NCBI RefSeq assembly: GCF_018448785.1
Contig: NZ_JAHCLU010000022.1
Coordinates: forward strand, 1 to 64,000
DNA length: 64,000 bases
Source of the DNA: Halomonas jincaotanensis
Lineage (GTDB): Bacteria > Pseudomonadota > Gammaproteobacteria > Pseudomonadales > Halomonadaceae
Reading direction: 5' to 3'
The translations under genes were made by a program, and so were the position numbers. This document shows, piece by piece, positions 1 through 9,708 of this stretch. The first letter of the stretch is position 1. Each line of letters starts with the position of its first letter. A model generated the notes under the pieces. The model was given only the letters and a program-made list of their open reading frames with translations. It searched no databases and had not been told where the DNA came from.

Positions 1-85
1 CGACATCAATGCAGCCAGGAATATCCGAACCGCCGGGCTGGCGGGGTTAGCCTGTGGAGCGACTGGAGCGGGGGCAGCGGCCTAG
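1..85 (+). CDS. tnpB: TnpB (IS200/IS605-type OrfB), C-terminal fragment cut by the window edge
   Basis: The frame starting at base 2 reads DINAARNIRTAGLAGLACG and runs to a TAG at 83-85. The D-x-NAA-x-NI pattern followed by a small-residue tail is the last RuvC motif and C-terminus of TnpB, the RNA-guided nuclease of IS200/IS605 elements. Only 27 codons are visible, so the state of the rest of the gene is unknown. The structured segment right after the stop fits the element's right end and guide RNA scaffold, which supports the call. An IscB-like or stand-alone TnpB is possible but less likely. Confidence 0.75.
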   Translation, partial: DINAARNIRTAGLAGLACGATGAGAAA

Positions 86-185
86 CTGTTGTCTAGTGAA
101 AGCGTGTCGAAGCAGGAAGGTTCTGGGGGTGACCTTAGAACCCTCGCCCAACGCGCGAAGCGCGGCGGGCGAGGAGTGTCAGATT
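86..185 (+). ncRNA. Putative omega-RNA scaffold / IS605-type right end
   Basis: Directly after the tnpB stop lie two strong hairpins. GGTTCT at 119-124 pairs with AGAACC at 137-142, and CCTCGCCC at 142-149 pairs with GGGCGAGG at 167-174 around a second inner GC stem. They follow a GTCGAAGCAGGAA-like segment and end in GTGTCAGA, the usual layout of an IS605-family right end, whose transcript is the TnpB guide RNA. The guide would be the flanking DNA just before trmA. The exact element boundary near 180-190 is inferred. Confidence 0.55.
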
Positions 186-230
186 TGTCGTTCTTTTCAT
201 CCTTCATCGCCTCATCACCCAGGAGACTCA

Positions 231-1337
231 GTGGCCATACCCGTCGTCGACCCTGACCGCTATGAGCAGCAGCTTGCGGCCAAGCGTCAGTACATCGAGC
301 AAGCGTTCGCGCGCTTTTCGCCGCCCACACTGGAGGTCTTTGCCTCGCCACCGAGTCACTTCAGGCAACGCTGTGAGTTTCGCATCTGGCATGAAGGCGA
401 TGATCTCTTCTATGCGATGTTCGAGAGAGACGACGAGACGCCCGACAAGAAGCGCGTGGTGCGTCTCGATGAGTATCCTGTCGCCAGCCAGCGAATCAAC
501 GCGCTGATGTCACGCCTACTGGACGCCATTCGCGAAAATCCCCACTTGCGACACAAGCTCTTCCAGGTGGAGTTCCTCACCACCCTGTCGGGCGAGGCGC
601 TAATCACGCTGATCTACCATCGCCCGCTCGACGAGGCCTGGGAGGCCGAGGCGTACCGTCTGCAAGACAGCCTGAGCGTGATGATCATCGGGCGAGCGCG
701 CAAGCAGCGGCGGGTCCTCGCGCGGGACCATGTCTGGGAGCGCCTCGAGTTGGAAGGCCGCGCGTTTCTCTATCAGCAGGTCGAGAACAGCTTCACCCAG
801 CCCAATGCCGAGGTCTGTCGTTCGATGCTGCGCTGGGCAAGGGAGGCGACGCGCCACAGCCAATCGGGAGATCTCGTCGAGCTCTACTGCGGGAATGGCA
901 ACTTCACCGTAGCACTCGCCGAGAACTTTCGACGCGTGCTGGCCACGGAGATATCCCGGACCGCTGTCGCGAGTGCGCAGCGCAATCTCGAGGCCAACGG
1001 CATCGAGAATGCCGTCATCGGCCGAATGTCGGCTGAAGAATTCTCTTCGGCCCTGAATGGCGAGAAGGGCGGGCGGCGAGTCACGGCGTGGGCATTGGAT
1101 GACTACGACTTCACCACCGTGCTGGTCGACCCGCCTCGGGCGGGTCTGGACGAGGCGAGCTGCCGTCAGCTCAGCGACTATCCGAAAATCGTCTATATTT
1201 CATGCAACCCAGAAACATTGGCGGATAATCTGGCGCGACTGACCGAGACGCACGACGTGACACGTTTTGCACTCTTCGACCAGTTTCCCTGGACTGACCA
1301 CTGTGAATGCGGTGTCGTGCTGGATCGACGATATTGA
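231..1337 (+). CDS. trmA: tRNA (uracil-5-)-methyltransferase TrmA
   Basis: SAM-dependent enzyme forming m5U54 in the T-loop of tRNAs. From the GTG at 231 (AGGAGA at 221-226) the protein is 368 residues, the normal family size; the frame stays open upstream into IS-derived sequence, which argues against an earlier start. Visible features are the N-terminal substrate-binding region, a SAM loop (VELYCGNGNF, residues about 216-225), DPPR at 300-303, the nucleophile C325 in SCNP, and the general base E359 in the C-terminal CEC. It is monocistronic, with an IS605-type right end immediately upstream. Its promoter must lie in or next to that element. Confidence 0.95.
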   Translation: MAIPVVDPDRYEQQLAAKRQYIEQAFARFSPPTLEVFASPPSHFRQRCEFRIWHEGDDLFYAMFERDDETPDKKRVVRLDEYPVASQRINALMSRLLDAIRENPHLRHKLFQVEFLTTLSGEALITLIYHRPLDEAWEAEAYRLQDSLSVMIIGRARKQRRVLARDHVWERLELEGRAFLYQQVENSFTQPNAEVCRSMLRWAREATRHSQSGDLVELYCGNGNFTVALAENFRRVLATEISRTAVASAQRNLEANGIENAVIGRMSAEEFSSALNGEKGGRRVTAWALDDYDFTTVLVDPPRAGLDEASCRQLSDYPKIVYISCNPETLADNLARLTETHDVTRFALFDQFPWTDHCECGVVLDRRY

Positions 1338-1533
1338 CAAAGATGAATAAGAGCTGGTCAGACCTCGAACCCTTGTCAAGCGTCGATGCGTATCTAACAT
1401 GTTCCATGTGCAAGTCGGCAATCCGCTAGGGTCGAGCGAGACACACGCGTAAGCTGAAGCCACTACGGCTTATTTAGCCGTTGTATCGAATTCTCCCGGT
1501 CGCCATTGCGACCGCCGGTAGCCGAGGTGATGG

Positions 1534-4500
1534 ATGCAGCCTGTTGCGAACGAAGACGCCAGAAAGGATTTTCTCAAGCAGCTTGCCGAGCGGTTGGCCA
1601 GTCGGCTCGACAAGGCCAAGGCCAAGGAAGTGGATGCTTTCGCCCGCTATTTTTATTCTAACGTCCCCCTCGACGACCTGGCGGATCGGCGGCTAGACGA
1701 CATCTATGGTGCCACGCTTTCCGTCTGGCATTTCATTCAGCAGTTTGATCCTGCCGAACCCAAGGTGCGTGTCTTCAATCCCGATTTCGAGGAGCATGGC
1801 TGGCAGTCGACGCATACCTTCGTCGCGTTACTCCATGAGGATATGCCATTTCTGGTCGACTCGGTACGCATTGAGCTCAACCGGCGCGGCATCACCGTTC
1901 ATGCCATTCATAATGCGGTACTGGAAACCAAGCGTGATGCTCGGCACCGCCTCGAACTGGTGGCCCCACCCGGCGAGACGGCATCGGCAAAGGCAAACGA
2001 GTCACTGATCGCTATCGAGATCGATCGTCACTCGGATCCCGCGGTACTCGAGGACATTCAGCGGAGCCTGCTGGAGGTTCTGGTCGAAGTCAGCACCGCC
2101 GTGGCGGATTTCGGCCCGATGCGCCAACGCGTCGACCAGGCCTTGGCGGAGGTCAGAGCCAACTGTCCGCCGCAGATCGATCCCGAGGATCATCAAGAAG
2201 CGTTGGCCTTCCTTGAATGGCTGCTCCACGATAATTTTACCTTCCTCGGCTACGACGCCTATGAGGTGTCTGAAGGTGAACAAAATGCCCGTCTTGAGCT
2301 GGCCGAGGGCAGCGAGCTGGGCGTCTTTCGTCTTGACCTGCCGCGTTATCGTGAGCGTATCCGTACTGATCTGGGCGTCGACGGTGATCACTACGTATTG
2401 GTGCCGCAGCTGCTGTCGTTCGCCAAGAGCGCCCACCACGCCCGGGTACATCGGCCGACATACCCGGATTATATCTCCATCGATCGTTACGATGAACAGG
2501 GGCGCGTGATCGGCGAACACCGTTTTCTGGGCCTGTTTACCGCGACGGTCTATAACGAGTCGCCGCGCAATATTCCGATTCTGCGCCGCAAGCTCACGTC
2601 CGTCATGGAGATCGCCGGTTTCGATCCGAAGGGACATAACGGCAAGCAATTGCTGCAGATCCTTGAGGTCTACCCACGCGACGACCTCTTCCAGATCGAT
2701 ATCGAAGAATTGACCCAAACGGCATTAGGCATTCTCGACATTCGCGAGCGCCGTCGCGTGCGGCTGTTCATTCGCGAGGATCGTTTCGGTCGCTTTTATT
2801 CCTGCCTGGTCTATGTACCGCGAGACGTGTTTTCGACCGACCTGCGCCTGCGTATCCAGGAACTGCTCTGCGAGGAGCTCGACGCCACCTTCGGCGACTT
2901 CAATACCTACCTGTCGGAATCGGTGTTGGCGCGGATCCAGTTCATTATGCGCTTCAAGGACGGCCAGCCGGGCAACTACGATATCAAGCGACTGGAAGCC
3001 AAGATCTCACAACTGGCCCGCAACTGGCGCGATGACCTGCAGGCCGCCGGCATCGAGGGATTCGGCGAGGAACAGGCCAATCTCCTGATGGATCGCTTTC
3101 GTGACGGCTTTCCTGTCAGCTATCGCGACGACTTTAGTGCGCGTACCGCGGTTTACGACCTGCAGCACATCAGTGAACTGGATCAAGGCGCACCACTGGC
3201 GCTGTCCCTGTATCGGCTGGTCGAGGAAGAGGGAAGTGGGGTCAATCTCAAGCTCTTCCATCAGGATTATCCCATCCCGCTATCCGACGTGCTGCCGATG
3301 ATGGAAAACCTGGGGTTGAGGGTCATCGGGGAGCGGCCGTATGAAATCCAGGCCACGGATGCCAACTATTGGATTCATGACTTCGACCTGGAGCATCACA
3401 CCAGTACCGAGGTCAATCTTCAGGAGATGCGCGAGAGCTTTGTCGAGGCCTTTCAGCGCATCTGGATCGGGGAAGCCGAGAACGATGCGTTCAACCGATT
3501 GATCATCGGGGCCAATCTCGATTGGCGGGAAGTGGCCATGCTGCGCGCCTATGCCCGCTACCTTAAGCAGATCCGTTTCGGTGTGTCCCAGGAGTACATG
3601 GCGGCCACGCTGACCAATCATCCCGAGATCACCCGTGAGCTGGTGGCCCTGTTCGAGTTGCGTTTTCATCCCGACCAGCGACCCGGGGACACCCAGATCG
3701 ACGCATGCCTGGGCCGTATCAACGGCCTTCTCGATGCAGTGGCCAGTCTCAATGACGACCAGTTGCTGCGTCGCTACGTCGAGCTTATTCAGGCCACGCT
3801 GCGTACGAACTACTACCAGCTCAGCGAGGAGGGACGCCACAAGGATTACATTGCCCTCAAGCTAGATCCGTCGCACGTCACCGGCATGCCCAGGCCTCGG
3901 CCCATGTTCGAGATCTTCGTCTGCTCACCCCGTGTAGAGGGGGTGCACCTGCGTGGCGGTAAGGTGGCCCGTGGCGGGCTGCGCTGGTCGGATCGCCAGG
4001 AGGATTTCCGCACCGAGGTGCTGGGGCTGGTCAAGGCGCAGCAGGTCAAGAATGCGGTCATCGTGCCGGTAGGTGCCAAGGGCGGCTTCATCTGCAAGCG
4101 CATGCCGGAGGGCGCCGATCGTGAAACGATGCAGCGCGAAGGTATCGCCTGCTACAAGACCTTCATTCGTGCCCTGCTGGACGTGACCGACAATCTCAAG
4201 GGTGGTGACGTGGTGCCACCGCAAAGCGTGGTACGCCACGATGACGATGATACCTATCTCGTGGTGGCGGCCGACAAGGGCACTGCCACCTTCTCGGATA
4301 TCGCCAACGAGATTTCCCTCGAGTACGGGCACTGGCTGGGCGACGCCTTCGCTTCCGGTGGCGCAAACGGCTATGACCACAAGAAGATGGGGATCACCGC
4401 CAAGGGAGCGTGGGAGTCGGTCAAGCGCCACTTCCTCGGCCTGGAGCTCAATACCCAGGTGGATGAGTTCAGCGTGGTCGGTATCGGCGACATGGCGGGC

Positions 4501-6378
4501 GATGTGTTCGGCAACGGGATGCTGCTCTCAGAAACGATCTGTCTCGTCGGTGCCTTCAACCACCTGCATATCTTTGTCGATCCCACACCGGATGCGGCGT
4601 CGAGCTTCGCCGAACGCAGTCGATTGTTTGCGATGCCGCGCTCGAGCTGGGAGGACTACGATACCGGCCTGATCTCGGAAGGTGGCGGTATCTTCAAGCG
4701 CAGTGCCAAATCGATTCCGATCTCGAAAGCGATGAAGCAGGTCTTCGCCATCAAGGAGGACAAGCTGTCTCCCAATGAGCTGATCCGCGCCATGCTCAAG
4801 GCCAACGTGGATCTGCTCTGGAACGGCGGCATCGGCACCTACGTCAAGAGCAGTGAAGAGTCCGACGCCGAGGTCGGCGACAAGGCCAACGATGCCTTGC
4901 GCATCGATGGGCGCGACCTGAACTGCCGCGTGATCGGCGAGGGTGGCAACCTTGGGCTGACCCAGCGCGGGCGCATGGAGGCGGCCACCAAGGGCGTGCG
5001 CGTTTATACCGACTTCATCGACAACGCCGGTGGGGTCAACTGCTCGGATCATGAGGTCAATATCAAGATCCTGCTCGATGAAGTGGTCGAGAGCGGCGAC
5101 ATGACGGGCAAGCAGCGCAACCAGTTGCTTGCCGAGATGACCGAAGAAGTCGCCGACCTGGTGATTCTCGACAATTATCGTCAGACCCAGGCGCTGGATC
5201 TTGCCGAGCAGCTGTCGCGTCAGGGTATCGGCCCCTTCCGTCGCTTCATCAGCGAGCTCGAGGCGGCGGGGCAGATCGATCGCGAACTGGAATTCCTGCC
5301 CTCGGACGAGACGCTGCTCGAGCGTGTCGCCAACGAACAGGGCATGCTGCTGCCCGAGCTTTCGGTTCTGATCTCCTATGCCAAGAGCACGCTCAAGGGT
5401 GACCTTATTGTCTCTGATGTGCCCGATGATCCGGTCATCACCCGTTATGTCGAGCGCATATTCCCCGATGCCCTGGTGGAACGCTTCCATGACCGGATGT
5501 ATGCGCATCGTCTGAAGCGCGAGATCGTCGCCACCCAGGTAGCCAATGACCTGGTCGACCACATGGGGATCGTGTTCACGCGGCGGCTGATGGACTCCAC
5601 GGGCGCCGGTCGGGCCGACATCGCCAGGGCTTATGTTGTCGCGCGAGAAAGCTACCAGTTGGCGAGTCTCTGGGAACAGATTGAGGCGCTGGACAACCAG
5701 GTTCCCAGCAGGGTGCAGTCGACCATGATGCTGGATCTGATGCGCATGATCCGCCGGGTCACTCGCTGGTTTCTCCGCCATCGCACCGGCATGAGCACTG
5801 AGGATGCTATCGCCTATTTCGCACCGCGTCTGGTTCAGCTGCAGGAAAATATTGGCAAACGGCTGCGCGGTGAAGAGTATGAAACCTGGCGTGCGCGGTA
5901 CGATAACTTCATCGCGGCAGGGGTGCCCGAGACGTTGGCTACCACGGTAGCGGCTTCCGCCAGCCTCTACGCCGGCCTGGGCATCATCCAGGCGGCCCGC
6001 CAGACCGACCAGAAGCCGCAGAAGGTCGCCGAGGTCTTCTACGAAATCGGTGATCGCCTCGAGCTGCCCTGGATGATTCAGCAGGTCACCGACCTCAAGG
6101 TGCGTGACAGCTGGCAGGCTCAAGCCCGGGAAAGCTTTCGCGACGACATCGATCGTCAGCAACTGGCGCTGACGGTGAGCGTGCTGAAGATGGAAGGCGC
6201 GCCTAGCGAGGCGGTTGAGCGAGTGGACCAATGGCTACAGTTGCATGCCGCCATGCATGAGCGCTGGTGCCGGCTGATCGCCGAGGTGGGAAGAACCGGC
6301 AGCCAGGGTGGCTTCCCGCTGTTCGCCGTGGCCGTGCGCGAGCTGGTCGACCTGGCGGAAAGTAGCCAGGAGAACTGA
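1534..6378 (+). CDS. gdhB: NAD-specific glutamate dehydrogenase, large 180-kDa type
   Basis: Oxidative deamination of glutamate to 2-oxoglutarate with NAD+, a catabolic cytosolic enzyme. At 1,614 residues it matches the large bacterial GDH family, which carries long regulatory N- and C-terminal regions around a central catalytic core. Core motifs include a lysine-containing GAKGGFICKR near residue 845, the nucleotide-binding GIGDMAGDVFGNG near 982, and NGGIGTYVK near 1098. The ATG at 1534 follows a GAGG-like ribosome site. It is single-gene, closed by a strong terminator. Long antisense open frames inside it are composition artefacts. Confidence 0.95.
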   Translation: MQPVANEDARKDFLKQLAERLASRLDKAKAKEVDAFARYFYSNVPLDDLADRRLDDIYGATLSVWHFIQQFDPAEPKVRVFNPDFEEHGWQSTHTFVALLHEDMPFLVDSVRIELNRRGITVHAIHNAVLETKRDARHRLELVAPPGETASAKANESLIAIEIDRHSDPAVLEDIQRSLLEVLVEVSTAVADFGPMRQRVDQALAEVRANCPPQIDPEDHQEALAFLEWLLHDNFTFLGYDAYEVSEGEQNARLELAEGSELGVFRLDLPRYRERIRTDLGVDGDHYVLVPQLLSFAKSAHHARVHRPTYPDYISIDRYDEQGRVIGEHRFLGLFTATVYNESPRNIPILRRKLTSVMEIAGFDPKGHNGKQLLQILEVYPRDDLFQIDIEELTQTALGILDIRERRRVRLFIREDRFGRFYSCLVYVPRDVFSTDLRLRIQELLCEELDATFGDFNTYLSESVLARIQFIMRFKDGQPGNYDIKRLEAKISQLARNWRDDLQAAGIEGFGEEQANLLMDRFRDGFPVSYRDDFSARTAVYDLQHISELDQGAPLALSLYRLVEEEGSGVNLKLFHQDYPIPLSDVLPMMENLGLRVIGERPYEIQATDANYWIHDFDLEHHTSTEVNLQEMRESFVEAFQRIWIGEAENDAFNRLIIGANLDWREVAMLRAYARYLKQIRFGVSQEYMAATLTNHPEITRELVALFELRFHPDQRPGDTQIDACLGRINGLLDAVASLNDDQLLRRYVELIQATLRTNYYQLSEEGRHKDYIALKLDPSHVTGMPRPRPMFEIFVCSPRVEGVHLRGGKVARGGLRWSDRQEDFRTEVLGLVKAQQVKNAVIVPVGAKGGFICKRMPEGADRETMQREGIACYKTFIRALLDVTDNLKGGDVVPPQSVVRHDDDDTYLVVAADKGTATFSDIANEISLEYGHWLGDAFASGGANGYDHKKMGITAKGAWESVKRHFLGLELNTQVDEFSVVGIGDMAGDVFGNGMLLSETICLVGAFNHLHIFVDPTPDAASSFAERSRLFAMPRSSWEDYDTGLISEGGGIFKRSAKSIPISKAMKQVFAIKEDKLSPNELIRAMLKANVDLLWNGGIGTYVKSSEESDAEVGDKANDALRIDGRDLNCRVIGEGGNLGLTQRGRMEAATKGVRVYTDFIDNAGGVNCSDHEVNIKILLDEVVESGDMTGKQRNQLLAEMTEEVADLVILDNYRQTQALDLAEQLSRQGIGPFRRFISELEAAGQIDRELEFLPSDETLLERVANEQGMLLPELSVLISYAKSTLKGDLIVSDVPDDPVITRYVERIFPDALVERFHDRMYAHRLKREIVATQVANDLVDHMGIVFTRRLMDSTGAGRADIARAYVVARESYQLASLWEQIEALDNQVPSRVQSTMMLDLMRMIRRVTRWFLRHRTGMSTEDAIAYFAPRLVQLQENIGKRLRGEEYETWRARYDNFIAAGVPETLATTVAASASLYAGLGIIQAARQTDQKPQKVAEVFYEIGDRLELPWMIQQVTDLKVRDSWQAQARESFRDDIDRQQLALTVSVLKMEGAPSEAVERVDQWLQLHAAMHERWCRLIAEVGRTGSQGGFPLFAVAVRELVDLAESSQEN

Positions 6379-6417
6379 GATATTCCTCCTCGCTGGGAGA
6401 TGGTGCTTGCCTTAATC

Positions 6418-6452
6418 TTGAACCCCGCCAATCGGCGGGGTTCAAGGTTTTT
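6418..6452 (+). terminator. Rho-independent terminator after gdhB
   Basis: A perfect 12-bp stem (TTGAACCCCGCC with GGCGGGGTTCAA, 4-nt loop) at 6418-6445 is followed by a T-rich tract. It lies between the convergent gdhB and mgtE genes. Confidence 0.9.
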
Positions 6453-6477
6453 CAGTGGGTAAGTCGCGCCAAGGCGT

Positions 6478-7830
6478 CTAGAGCAGGAAGAGGGTAGCCA
6501 GACCGAGAAACGCCATGAAGCCCACCACGTCGGTGACGGTGGTCAGCACCACGGATCCGGACAAGGCGGGGTCGATGCCCATGCGCTTGAGCAGCAACGG
6601 GATCGCGATGCCCGCTATCCCCGCAGCCAGCATGTTGATCACCAGGGCAATGGCGATGATGACCCCGATGCCGATGCTCTTGAACCACAGGACGGACAGC
6701 AGGGCGACCACCAGTGCCCAACCGACGCCATTGAGGGCGGCGATACCGATTTCCTTGCGCATCAGCCACTGGCTATTGGTGCGGCTGATCTGACCCAGCG
6801 CCATGCCGCGTATGGCCAGGGTGAGCGTCTGGCTACCGGCAATACCGCCCATGCTCGCCACGATGGGCATTAGCACGGCAAGGGCAACGATCTGATCCAG
6901 GGCGGCCTCGAAGCGGCCGATCACCCCCGCGGCCAGGAAGGCGGTGATCAAGTTGATGCCGAGCCAAACCGCCCGTCGCCGGGCGCTGGGCAGCACCGGA
7001 GCGAACAGGTCCTCCTCCTCGTCGAGGCCGGCCATGTTCATAAGCGCCTGTTCGGAATTGTCGCGAATGACGTCAACGATATCCTCGATGACGATGCGCC
7101 CCAGCAGCCTGCCCTCGTCGTCGACCACCGGGGCTGAGGCGAGATCGTGGGTCTGGAAGAGCGTCGCCACGTCGCGCGACTTCATGTCCATGGAGATGAA
7201 GTCCACTTCGGTCTGCATGAGGTCCGCCACAGCCTTTTCGGGATCGTGTGAGACCAGGCGTGCCAGGGGCAGGGTGCCAACCAGCAGTCCATTACGATCT
7301 ACGACCATCAGCGCATCGGTATTGTCGGGTACCGTTTCCTTCCAGCGCAAAAAGCGGTTCACCGTCTCCAGGCTGACGTCGGCACGCACCCCGATGGAGT
7401 CGGTGCGCATCAAGCGCCCCGCACTGTCTTCCTCGAAGGCGAGGGTTTCCTGCAGGCGCTGGCGCTGCTGCTCATCCATGGAACGCAGCATGTCCTCGGC
7501 GACCAGCTGTGGCAGGTCCTCGAAGAGTTCGGCCAGATCAGTAGTGTCCAGGCCGGTCGCCGCGGCGACGATCTCGGCATGATCCATGTCATCGAGCAGG
7601 GTGCTGCGCACCTCGTCATGGACATGCAACAGAACTTCGCCATCGACTTCTGCCGGTACCCGTTCCCACAGGCGGATGCGATCGGCGGGCGGCAGTGATT
7701 CGAGCAGTAGCGCAATCTCGGCCGGCTCGAGGTCGGCGACGACCTCATCGACCTGCTCGGTCTGATCCTTGACCAAGGCGGCATGAATACCGGAAAGGCG
7801 ATGTTCCAGCGTCTCGGTGGTGTCGTTCAT
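6478..7830 (-). CDS. mgtE: Magnesium transporter MgtE
   Basis: Inner-membrane Mg2+ channel/transporter gated by cytosolic Mg2+. The 450-residue length is typical. Domain order is a helical MgtE N-domain (about 1-130), a pair of CBS domains (about 135-255) and five predicted membrane helices from about 285 to the C-terminus; the motif PIVASMGGIAGSQT in the second helix region is characteristic. The ATG at 7830 is preceded by GGAGGCGAT. It is convergent with gdhB and divergent from pyrD. I saw no Mg2+ sensing M-box leader upstream. Confidence 0.95.
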   Translation of the reverse strand: MNDTTETLEHRLSGIHAALVKDQTEQVDEVVADLEPAEIALLLESLPPADRIRLWERVPAEVDGEVLLHVHDEVRSTLLDDMDHAEIVAAATGLDTTDLAELFEDLPQLVAEDMLRSMDEQQRQRLQETLAFEEDSAGRLMRTDSIGVRADVSLETVNRFLRWKETVPDNTDALMVVDRNGLLVGTLPLARLVSHDPEKAVADLMQTEVDFISMDMKSRDVATLFQTHDLASAPVVDDEGRLLGRIVIEDIVDVIRDNSEQALMNMAGLDEEEDLFAPVLPSARRRAVWLGINLITAFLAAGVIGRFEAALDQIVALAVLMPIVASMGGIAGSQTLTLAIRGMALGQISRTNSQWLMRKEIGIAALNGVGWALVVALLSVLWFKSIGIGVIIAIALVINMLAAGIAGIAIPLLLKRMGIDPALSGSVVLTTVTDVVGFMAFLGLATLFLL

Positions 7831-8088
7831 ATCGCCTCCATGGCGCTGAAAAATAGGTGGGTAAACATCACGCTGACATTAGGGTGGTGAAATATGACCC
7901 AGGAATATGACGCTTGAATAAAGGGCAGTCGTGAAAAGCTCAGCCTGTGTTGTCGACAAGTAGAGCATAAAAACCGTGTAGGGCAGCACATGCAATGATC
8001 ACGATGCGTGATGGCATGGCGGCCGCGCTGCTATACTCCGGCCTCGCCGTCTGCTGTCGCCGTTCGTTTCCGCGTCTCGGGAGATATC

Positions 8089-9144
8089 ATGTATTCGCTC
8101 GTCCGCTCCTTCCTGTTTCGCCTCGATGCCGAGACGGCGCATGGCCTGACGCTATCGACACTCGACATGGTGGAACGACTGGGGCTCTCACGACGGCTCG
8201 CCGGCACGGCGGTCGAAGACCCGGCGACGCTGATGGGGCTACGGTTCCCCAACCGGGTTGGTCTAGCGGCCGGACTCGACAAGAATGCCGATCATCTGGA
8301 CGCGCTGGGTGCCCTGGGCTTCGGTTTTGTTGAAGTCGGCACCGTGACGCCCCGACCTCAGGGGGGCAGCCCGCGGCCACGGTTATTCCGATTGCCCGAG
8401 CAGGGGGCCATCATCAATCGCATGGGCTTCAACAATGCCGGTGTCGACCACCTGGTGGCGCGAGTGAAGGCCAGCCGTTTCACGGGCGTGGTTGGCATCA
8501 ACATCGGCAAGAATCTCACCACTCCGGTCGAGCAGGCTGTCGACGACTACCTGATCTGTCTGCGCAAGGTACACGCCAGCGCCGACTACATCGCCGTGAA
8601 TATCTCGTCACCCAACACGCCTGGCCTTCGCAACCTGCAGTTCGGCGAGCACTTGGATGTGCTTCTCGGAACGCTGCGCAGTGAGGCTGATCGACTCGAC
8701 CGTGACGCCGGTCGCCGGGTGCCGCTGGCAGTGAAGATCGCCCCGGATATGACCGGTGATGAGGCCGCCATGGTCGCTCGCTCGCTACACCAGCACGGCA
8801 TCGATGCGGTGATCGCCACCAACACGACCGTAACACGGCACTCGGTGGCAAGCCTGCCCCATGCCGAGGAGACCGGGGGGCTGTCGGGCCGACCCCTGCT
8901 CGAGATGTCTAACATCATGATCCGCGAGCTGCGCCGCCTGCTCCCCGACATGCCGATCATCGGAGTGGGAGGGGTCGACAGCGGCGAGGCCGCCGTCGAC
9001 AAGCTCACTGCCGGCGCCGATCTGGTGCAGCTCTATACGGGTCTCATCTATCGCGGACCGGGCCTGGTAAATGAATGTGCCCACGCCTTGGCGGATACCG
9101 TTGCCGTTCGCGTGGATCGCAATGAGGCACAAAAAAGCCCGTGA
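8089..9144 (+). CDS. pyrD: Dihydroorotate dehydrogenase, class 2 (quinone-dependent)
   Basis: Membrane-associated flavoenzyme oxidising dihydroorotate to orotate with quinone in pyrimidine synthesis. The ATG at 8089 follows GGGAGATATC and gives 351 residues. The amphipathic start MYSLVRSFLFRLDAE is the class 2 membrane anchor. FMN and substrate motifs are visible: GLAAGLDKNADHLDALG, NRMGFNN, the catalytic-serine segment VNISSPNTPGLRNLQ, and a C-terminal GVGGVDSGEAAVDKL. The 3' end overlaps the terminator stem of the convergent rmf gene. Upstream in-frame ATG codons are ignored because they precede the recognisable N-terminus. Confidence 0.95.
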   Translation: MYSLVRSFLFRLDAETAHGLTLSTLDMVERLGLSRRLAGTAVEDPATLMGLRFPNRVGLAAGLDKNADHLDALGALGFGFVEVGTVTPRPQGGSPRPRLFRLPEQGAIINRMGFNNAGVDHLVARVKASRFTGVVGINIGKNLTTPVEQAVDDYLICLRKVHASADYIAVNISSPNTPGLRNLQFGEHLDVLLGTLRSEADRLDRDAGRRVPLAVKIAPDMTGDEAAMVARSLHQHGIDAVIATNTTVTRHSVASLPHAEETGGLSGRPLLEMSNIMIRELRRLLPDMPIIGVGGVDSGEAAVDKLTAGADLVQLYTGLIYRGPGLVNECAHALADTVAVRVDRNEAQKSP

Positions 9145-9157
9145 AGGTTCACGGGCT
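9131..9157 (-). terminator. Terminator of rmf, overlapping the pyrD 3' end
   Basis: Read on the minus strand, a 10-bp stem (AGCCCGTGAA with TTCACGGGCT) at 9136-9157 is followed by six T. It overlaps the last codons and stop of pyrD, so the two convergent genes share this sequence. Confidence 0.8.
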
Positions 9158-9219
9158 CTATAGCTTGGCGGTCGCAATTCTCGCCATTGTTGCGGTAAAA
9201 CGGGACAGACTAAAAAGAG

Positions 9220-9426
9220 TTATATCACCATGGGGTTCTTGTGGATGCCCGAGACTCCCGTCATCCCGGACCATTGGTCTCCACGACCTTCACGCCAACC
9301 GCTCATCCAGTATTCGCGAAGATTGATTTCCTGACTGGGGCAGTCATCCCTGGAGCGGCCGGAGACGCCCGCCTTGTAGCCGTGAACATAGGCACGCTGG
9401 AAGCGATCACGTTTCTGTCGTTTCAT
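9220..9426 (-). CDS. rmf: Ribosome modulation factor
   Basis: Small basic protein that dimerises 70S ribosomes into inactive 100S particles in stationary phase. From the ATG at 9426 (AAGAGG upstream) the protein is 68 residues and opens MKRQKRDRFQRAYVHGY, followed by GRSRDDCP and a WMSGWREGRGDQW segment, closely matching the enterobacterial protein. The C-terminus is about 13 residues longer than the 55-residue E. coli form. An in-frame upstream start at 9501 would add 25 residues not found in the family. It is monocistronic with its own terminator. Confidence 0.93.
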   Translation of the reverse strand: MKRQKRDRFQRAYVHGYKAGVSGRSRDDCPSQEINLREYWMSGWREGRGDQWSGMTGVSGIHKNPMVI

Positions 9427-9708
9427 TGGACTACCTCTTGATAAGGTACCGAACCGGGAAACTCGCCATGCCATGCCGCCATGACAAAGAATCCACTTCA
9501 AGCTCGGGCTTTTCGACTATCCGTTGCCGAGACTCGATTGCCATGCTGAGGAAAAACCCGATGGCAAGAAACGCATGCGTTTTTCATTTGCTAGCACATT
9601 AGTGATAGCCCATCACGCTCGGCTTTGTCGACTGATGTTTTGTAACACTCCGTTCACCCGGTCGTCTTTAAGTCGACTTAATTGATCACCCTGTCGATGG
9701 TCCCATTC

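Noticed and set aside
4528..6231. 567-codon antisense frame inside gdhB
   Set aside because: It lies wholly opposite a clear enzyme gene, has no ribosome site or domain, and reflects codon composition of the GC-rich gene.
7831..8088. Possible magnesium riboswitch upstream of mgtE
   Set aside because: No M-box-like stems or conserved core could be recognised in this leader.
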